Origin: Rhypophila decipiens
Taxonomy: Eukaryota; Ascomycota; Sordariomycetes; Sordariales; Naviculisporaceae
Direction of reading: 5' to 3'
Assembly (NCBI GenBank): GCA_033297075.1
Contig: MU858141.1
Location: 48,338-112,337, forward strand
DNA length: 64,000 nucleotides
Positions 59,120 to 64,000 of the stretch are shown here, in pieces. The position numbers were made by a program, and so were the translations under genes. The notes below the pieces were generated by a model. It had not been told where the DNA came from. It searched no databases and saw nothing but the letters and a program-made list of their open reading frames with translations. Numbering within the stretch: the stretch's first letter is position 1; each line of letters begins with the position of its first letter.

Positions 59120-62100
59120 ATGGATGATGATATTGGCGTTGACTGTGGCGCCAAACACGATCCCGGGGACTTTTTGTCGCACTATACACCCAATTCCTTG
59201 AATTTTATGAGCGAGTGATATTCTTCCGCCGCCTGTCGCCCGAACAACAGGAGCGAATTGACTCTCATCTGCGGCGAATCCATGTCCTGCGAAAGGCTGT
59301 CGAATATGACGAGAAGGACGGCAAAATCGGCAAACTCCTTATCGACAACATGAGCTTCAGCATGGAGGAGTGGAAGAAGAGTGAACTATTTGCCATGAAT
59401 ATCGAGCGGGTCAGGGTCTGGCGAAGTGATAGAGGTCAGCCCAACGGCGAAAGTGAGCCTCGTGCCTTTCCGAGAGAAGTAAATCCACAGTGGGTGTATG
59501 ATGTTGAGAGGGATTCCAGATGCTCCATTGTATCTTTCCCTAAATCAGGACATGGAGAAGAGCATGGTGTTGCGTGCATCAAGGAAATCAACGTATATGA
59601 GGCACTCAAAAAAGGTCACAACAACCACTTGACCCAAGCAAGAGCACAGGGAATCCCAAACGAAACTATCAACTACTTTCACGTTCCAGCAAACAACATG
59701 ACTGTACGTATAATCGATTCACGCCCTCCTAAGTATCTAGTAACAGTGGACTAATGATGTCACCGGTTGATGGCTTTACCAGTGGGTTGAGGTTAGTAGC
59801 TTTCTGTTTCCTTTTCAGGGCGCTGTGATCGAGGCTTGAGTCCATGATGGAGGATCAGTGAACTAACCGGGAAAGCAGAAAGCTATGAGTAGATATTATG
59901 GAGTGGACGATGTCGATTTTGATGCCATTGATCGGGAACCACGGCCAGGTAAGCTGTCAGGGGCATATATGCTTCTGCGATCAATGTTCTGGAAGGGTCA
60001 AGAGAATGTCGGCTCTCGACACATGTGGCCGATGTGCGAAAATGTGTCAACAGGTTGGTGGAAAGCCCCCCGGCATTCCTTTACCGCGTATACACTAACT
60101 CTAACTCAGAACGGGGCGCTGCGTCAAGTTCTACACCCGACAACATCGCTCTCTTTGTACGTCCAGAAATCATTCAATAGAAAATGGGTGCTATCAGGAT
60201 TGACACAACATTGCTAGGCTCCTTTTCTCCACTGGGATACGGATTGGTCCCGGCGCCTACTCCTTGAAGTCGTGACCGAGGAAGAGGAGTGTGGAAAAAC
60301 GATTGAGGAAAAGAGATATCGCGAGCATCTCCGACGGGCACGTTCGGACCGACACCATCTTCAAGATCGGATTGACGAACATGATTTTAATCCCTCCTTG
60401 GATTCTCCTGAACAGCCCAAGTTGTTCAAAAAGAGCGTCACTTTCAGCGATATCGTCCCTGAAGTTCTGGCGCCATACCCCAAACTCTCCCGACATTTTC
60501 AGTCCCGGATTTTTCGTCGCGATCCGCTATCGGGAAGGCTGCTAGCAGGGCATAAGCTTGGGCAAGTACTCATCGATGCGGCTCGTCTCCATGGAGCTAT
60601 GGTTTGGATGCGAGACAAATCCATGATTCGGCGCTTTCTGCACCATGATCCACCTCTCCATCCCCGTCGAACTCTCTATCAAGCAGCATATACACGCAAA
60701 AGCATGCACTGGAGGGACGACCAAGACAGTCGGAAAGTAGCAAGAGCAGTCATGGTCGACCAGCTGTGGATGTGGGTACTAGACGGAAGAAGCCTGATTA
60801 CGTTTTTCCCTTCACGTTACGGAGTTGACTACAGGGATCCTAGCGGAGTTCATGAACTTGTAAAGAGAAGGTTGAGGAATTTGCCAAGGGGTCAAATCCG
60901 GACCGTGTATGATTTGGCGCTAATCGTCCTTTCCGAAGTTACAAATGTATTCTTTGACAGGGCTAAAACACAGGTTGGTCGACTCTCCCTCCGATTTCCT
61001 TTTCCGACGCCACAGGTCACTGACATGCCTCATTGATCATCTTGACAGGACAATCAACCTCAGGTCTTGGACACTTTCGAGCGTTCTATTGGAGATATAA
61101 TTCATCAACAGGCAATCTCCGTCAACAGGCTCCAGGTACTATCCGGCAAGATTGCCAGCGTAATGTCTCTTCCTTCCTCAGACCAATCCCTAACCTGGAC
61201 CATCCATTTCGCCAGACGAGTGGCAGCTGATATTAAACTCCATAATGACATTGACACAATTATAGAGCAGCTCGACACCATGCTCATGATCAAAAACCAG
61301 CAGATCGAGGTTATGACAAAGTTCGCTAAGAACGCAGCAGACATTCTCGACCCCCCAGGGCTCTGGCACGCATCTACGAATTGGAGTTATTCAGGGTATA
61401 CCAGCGGCGAGTCTGAGGGAGAGAAAGGAGGAAACCTGAAGAAGAAAAGGGAGAAGAGCAAACAGAGGAAAGAAAATTATCTTCATTTCAAAGCAAATGC
61501 TGATGCTATACTCGAAAATATCCATGGCCACGTCAGGCAACTTGAAAGGCTCCGTCAGAGGGCCGAGGATGTTTCAGCTCGTCTCGAGAAGCAGTTAGCC
61601 CTGGAGCAGCAACAAGCCTCGGCCTTCAATGACTGGCAAAATGCAAAGCGGGTCGAGAAAGCTGCTGATCAGGGTCGGGCTGTCATGATGTTTACCAGTG
61701 TTACCATTGTATTTGTGAGTCTCTCCGTTTGTCACTAGTTAACGTCTTGCCGCGCCATTACCAACGACGTGAGCTAACTCAACCTTCTCGCGCCGGTCGT
61801 CGATTGGCAAAAAACAGCTTCCACTCTCTTTCATGACAAGTCTTTTTTGGAATGAACAACAACACCTTTACACTTTCAGAAGGAGGTAACACCATGTCCT
61901 TCGGCCAGCAACTTAACTACATGATACCCATCTCAGTGGCTCTTATTGCTATTACTCTGACCCTTCCGGTCCTATGGAGAACCAGACCCCCTGCCCTTGT
62001 CTTTGCACAATTTTTCCTCCGATTGATCATTATCCAATCCGGTCTCGACGACTTTTGGATCACAATCATCTGGAAGCGAGAAAGATTGGTCAGAAAGATT

Positions 62101-62241
62101 GAGCAGCTGTAGAAGGGGAAGGCTTTGCAGAGGAGACAGGCGAATATTGCGGCCCGTTTAAGGGCGGAGGCCAAGGCTGGGGACCGAAATGAAGGTTCCA
62201 AGCACACTGCTACTATTGAAGGTGAGTCTTTGGACGTATAA
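59120..62241 (+). pseudogene. CorA-like Mg2+ transporter gene with apparent frame breaks
   Basis: Exons: about 59120..59703, 59783..59791 (9 nt), 59879..60053, 60110..60156, 60218..60973, 61049..61714, and 61818 onwards. All internal junctions keep frame and match the fungal CorA-like family: NYFHVPANNM-TWVEK-AMSRYYG, SRHMWPMCE, FLHWDTDW, MVDQLWMWVLDG, IRTVYDLALIV, then a long coiled-coil and two C-terminal helices (MMFTSVTIVF-LPLSFMTSLF and YMIPISVALIAITL). Three problems: the N-terminal ATG frame (MDDDIGVDC) leaves the coding frame at a T5 run (59171-59175); one extra T in a T6 run (61843-61848) throws the frame off exactly before the GMN pore motif; and a TAG at 62110-62112 precedes a further open stretch to 62241. 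The family forms inner- or plasma-membrane channels. Homopolymer sequencing errors are an alternative to real decay. Confidence 0.7.
59783..59791 (+). other. 9-nt microexon (Trp-Val-Glu) in the CorA-like gene
   Basis: TGGGTTGAG is flanked by a TTACCAG acceptor and a GTTAGT donor, phase 0 on both sides. Skipping it loses three residues without breaking frame; including it restores the family's W-V-E between NNM-x and the RYYG segment. Confidence 0.65.
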
Positions 62242-62333
62242 GGCTACATGATTGGAATAAAGTAGGCAAGACCAACGCACCGCCAGCAAGCATAACAGAT
62301 ACCTCCAAAATCCAAAATGATCCAGCCAAGAAA

Positions 62334-63185
62334 TTACTCCTTCCGCGCAACAACAACCCTCAAATTCGGCTCCTCCACAAACTCCCTCCAGTACTCCTCA
62401 TCCCCCTTAAAAGTCTTCGTCTCCTCAGGCGGGACAACCCAATACTGACTCAGCCCAAGTTGCCTTCCGAGCCCACCCTCCTCCCCATCCCGCAGCTCAA
62501 GCGTCTCATCCATGCTGCTCGCCCCAAAGTAAAACGGTTCCGCCTTGCCAGTCGGATCAAGCTGCATCCCACACTCGTACTTATACCCCGGCTCTCCCTC
62601 AATTCGTTCAATATCCTTGAAATAAGCCCCGTACTTGCCATTCCCGTTGGTGATGAACTTGGCTCGCAGGTTAAACACCCTCACATTCACGAACCGTCCG
62701 CCATGAGGCTTCAAATACCGCGCTACATTGCCGTACATGCCCTTGAGTGCTTCATACGAAGTCGCATGATCAAACAGCCAATTCGCCATGACGATATCAT
62801 ACCCCTCTTCAGTCCTCAACTTGCTGGTTCCATCGAGACAAGGGACAGGCTGCTCATCCAACGACTTGGAAAGATCTGCCTCGAACCAGCGAACCTTGCT
62901 CGCCTGCTCGGGAAATTCCTTGGAGAGGGACTGTGAGCCGTTGATGAGCATCTCGCGCGAAATGTCGACTACATCGACCTGCGCGGCGTTGGCGAATTGG
63001 ACGGCCTCGCGAGCGTGCAGGCCTGTGCCCCCGCCGAGGTCGAGGATGTGCAGGCCTGTGCAGTCGCCTAGGGCGGTCAGGACCAGCTCGGTCTCGACTT
63101 TGGAGGCCGGGAGTTGGTCGACTGAGAGGTAGATTGGAGCAAAGGTGTCGTATTGCTTTTTGGAGGATTCTAGGTCGGCTGCCAT
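62334..63185 (-). CDS. SAM-dependent class I methyltransferase
   Basis: Intronless frame of 283 residues starting MAADLESSKKQYDTFAPIY. The Rossmann SAM site is clear: motif I LDLGGGTGLHA at about 48-58, an acidic residue at the end of strand 2 (QVDVVDIS), FEADLSKSL for the adenine-contact loop and YDIVMANWLFDHA for motif IV, followed by LKPHGGRFVNVRVF. The C-terminal half (YFGASSMDETLEL, LSQYWVVPPEE) carries substrate-side elements. The family includes small-molecule and some protein methyltransferases in fungi; the substrate cannot be read from sequence. The start is supported by the xxYDxxA N-terminal pattern seen in this family. It is tail-to-tail with the CorA-like gene, about 90 bases apart. 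Confidence 0.85.
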   Translation of the reverse strand: MAADLESSKKQYDTFAPIYLSVDQLPASKVETELVLTALGDCTGLHILDLGGGTGLHAREAVQFANAAQVDVVDISREMLINGSQSLSKEFPEQASKVRWFEADLSKSLDEQPVPCLDGTSKLRTEEGYDIVMANWLFDHATSYEALKGMYGNVARYLKPHGGRFVNVRVFNLRAKFITNGNGKYGAYFKDIERIEGEPGYKYECGMQLDPTGKAEPFYFGASSMDETLELRDGEEGGLGRQLGLSQYWVVPPEETKTFKGDEEYWREFVEEPNLRVVVARKE

Positions 63186-64000
63186 TGTGACGGTTTGTAT
63201 GAGGGAAGATTGGAAGTGGCTTTGTGAGCAGAAAGAATGAGCTGGAGAGACAGTGTAAGAGGAGAAGTCTGGGTTGTTGGTATGATGTCACCTCTGTGAG
63301 TCGCGGTTGCCTGTTGATGAGTGTCTGAAGCTTGTGACTGAGGGGTAAAAGAGACTGGAGCGAGGGACGGTTGAGAGGGTGGGTAGGCCACCTTCTTATC
63401 ATTCAAGAGTCCATGTTGCCCATCACAAAAGAAGCTTCACTCGATGGCAGTGCCTCCCAAACGGGTAACAAGAATAATTCGCTCTCTTGGCTGTTGACCC
63501 CGCTCTGTGAAGCCGCCATGGATATTGCATGCCCAGGCGCTCCGTTAGCGTGTGTAACTCTGTGGCCCTATCGAGACGTCTCGTTTAACGCAGGAGTTGA
63601 TGATAGCAGATAGCTTGACCCTTTGTGCATTAGCACATGCTCCCCTACCGCAGCGGTTGGGCTGAACTAACTCCGGTTTGGGCTGGTGTTTAGCTTCAGA
63701 AGGTGAAGAGAACTTGAAGAATATCACGCTACCATATAGATTTTTAGTTTTAATTTTAGTGTATCTTTTAAAACATATCATTCTAGTCCTATCTACAAGG
63801 GAAGAATTCACTTAATCAACGCATTACTCTTTGATATCGCCATCATCTGGCTCTTGACGTTCTAGCAGTATGCCTGCTGAGTGTGCCTGCTTGGGGGGGG
63901 GGGGGGGGGGCGCGCTTGATTTGGGGGGAAGGTGGGTTGGCGGGGGGCCCGGCGGCGGTGGGGGATTTGGCCAACTCGGACATTTTGTGAATTGTTACCA
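63186..64000. other. Intergenic stretch and low-quality G-rich end
   Basis: Holds the promoter side of the methyltransferase (minus strand). No gene recognised. The final 110 bases become abnormally G-rich. Confidence 0.55.
63893..63910 (+). repeat. G18 homopolymer, followed by G-rich sequence
   Basis: Eighteen consecutive G, then several further G4-G6 runs up to about 63965. The abrupt composition change near the window end suggests a contig-end or assembly artefact rather than biology, although G-quadruplex DNA cannot be excluded. Confidence 0.9.

Noticed and set aside
59949..59960. GTAAGC donor-like site inside the third exon of the CorA-like gene
   Set aside because: The frame stays open and family-like through it, and no acceptor gives a better continuation.

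Overview
The window is nuclear DNA from a filamentous ascomycete. A Sordariomycete is the best guess: genes have short GT-AG introns of about 50-80 nt with CTAAC-like branch sites, leaders are pyrimidine-rich, and the gene set (New1/Elf1-type ABC ATPase, fungal CorA-like transporter, FSH1 hydrolase, GPI-anchored fasciclin protein, wall-related GH16 and GT2 proteins) is typical of Pezizomycotina. Species cannot be named from sequence alone. All spliced models were assembled by hand from reading frames and splice signals; no alignments were run.

Layout. 0.4-4.1 kb: ATP synthase subunit j (Atp18), an FSH1 serine hydrolase with a possible mitochondrial presequence, and a hydrophilic unknown protein on the minus strand. 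4.6-11.8 kb: an accessory-looking stretch of Ser/Thr-rich or single-pass membrane proteins, interrupted by a 0.37-kb fold-back (MITE-like) element. 12.6-15.6 kb: a small coiled-coil protein and an RNPS1-type SR/RRM splicing factor. 15.6-25.9 kb: a long stretch without convincing genes. 25.9-30.3 kb: the New1/Elf1 ABC-ATPase and a tRNA-Thr(AGU). 31.3-33.9 kb: an inverted repeat, a C2H2 zinc-finger protein and a small two-exon orphan gene. 33.9-38.9 kb: empty. 38.9-40.4 kb: a membrane-anchored GH16 protein. 40.4-51.2 kb: a second long empty stretch. 51.2-54.0 kb: a polytopic family-2 glycosyltransferase. 57.0-58.5 kb: a two-domain fasciclin GPI protein. 59.1-62.2 kb: a CorA-like transporter gene with a 9-nt microexon and apparent frame breaks. 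62.3-63.2 kb: a SAM methyltransferase. The last 110 bases are G-rich and look like a contig-end artefact.

How the genes relate. This is not an obvious biosynthetic cluster. The housekeeping genes (Atp18, RNPS1, New1, tRNA) are independent. A loose surface theme links the GH16 protein, the GT2 enzyme, the fasciclin protein and the Ser/Thr-rich membrane genes, but nothing in the sequence shows co-regulation. The points most worth checking are the CorA-like gene (microexon, plus a frame break exactly at the GMN motif), the fold-back element with internal minisatellite, the membrane-protein stretch, and the two gene-free intervals of more than 10 kb.
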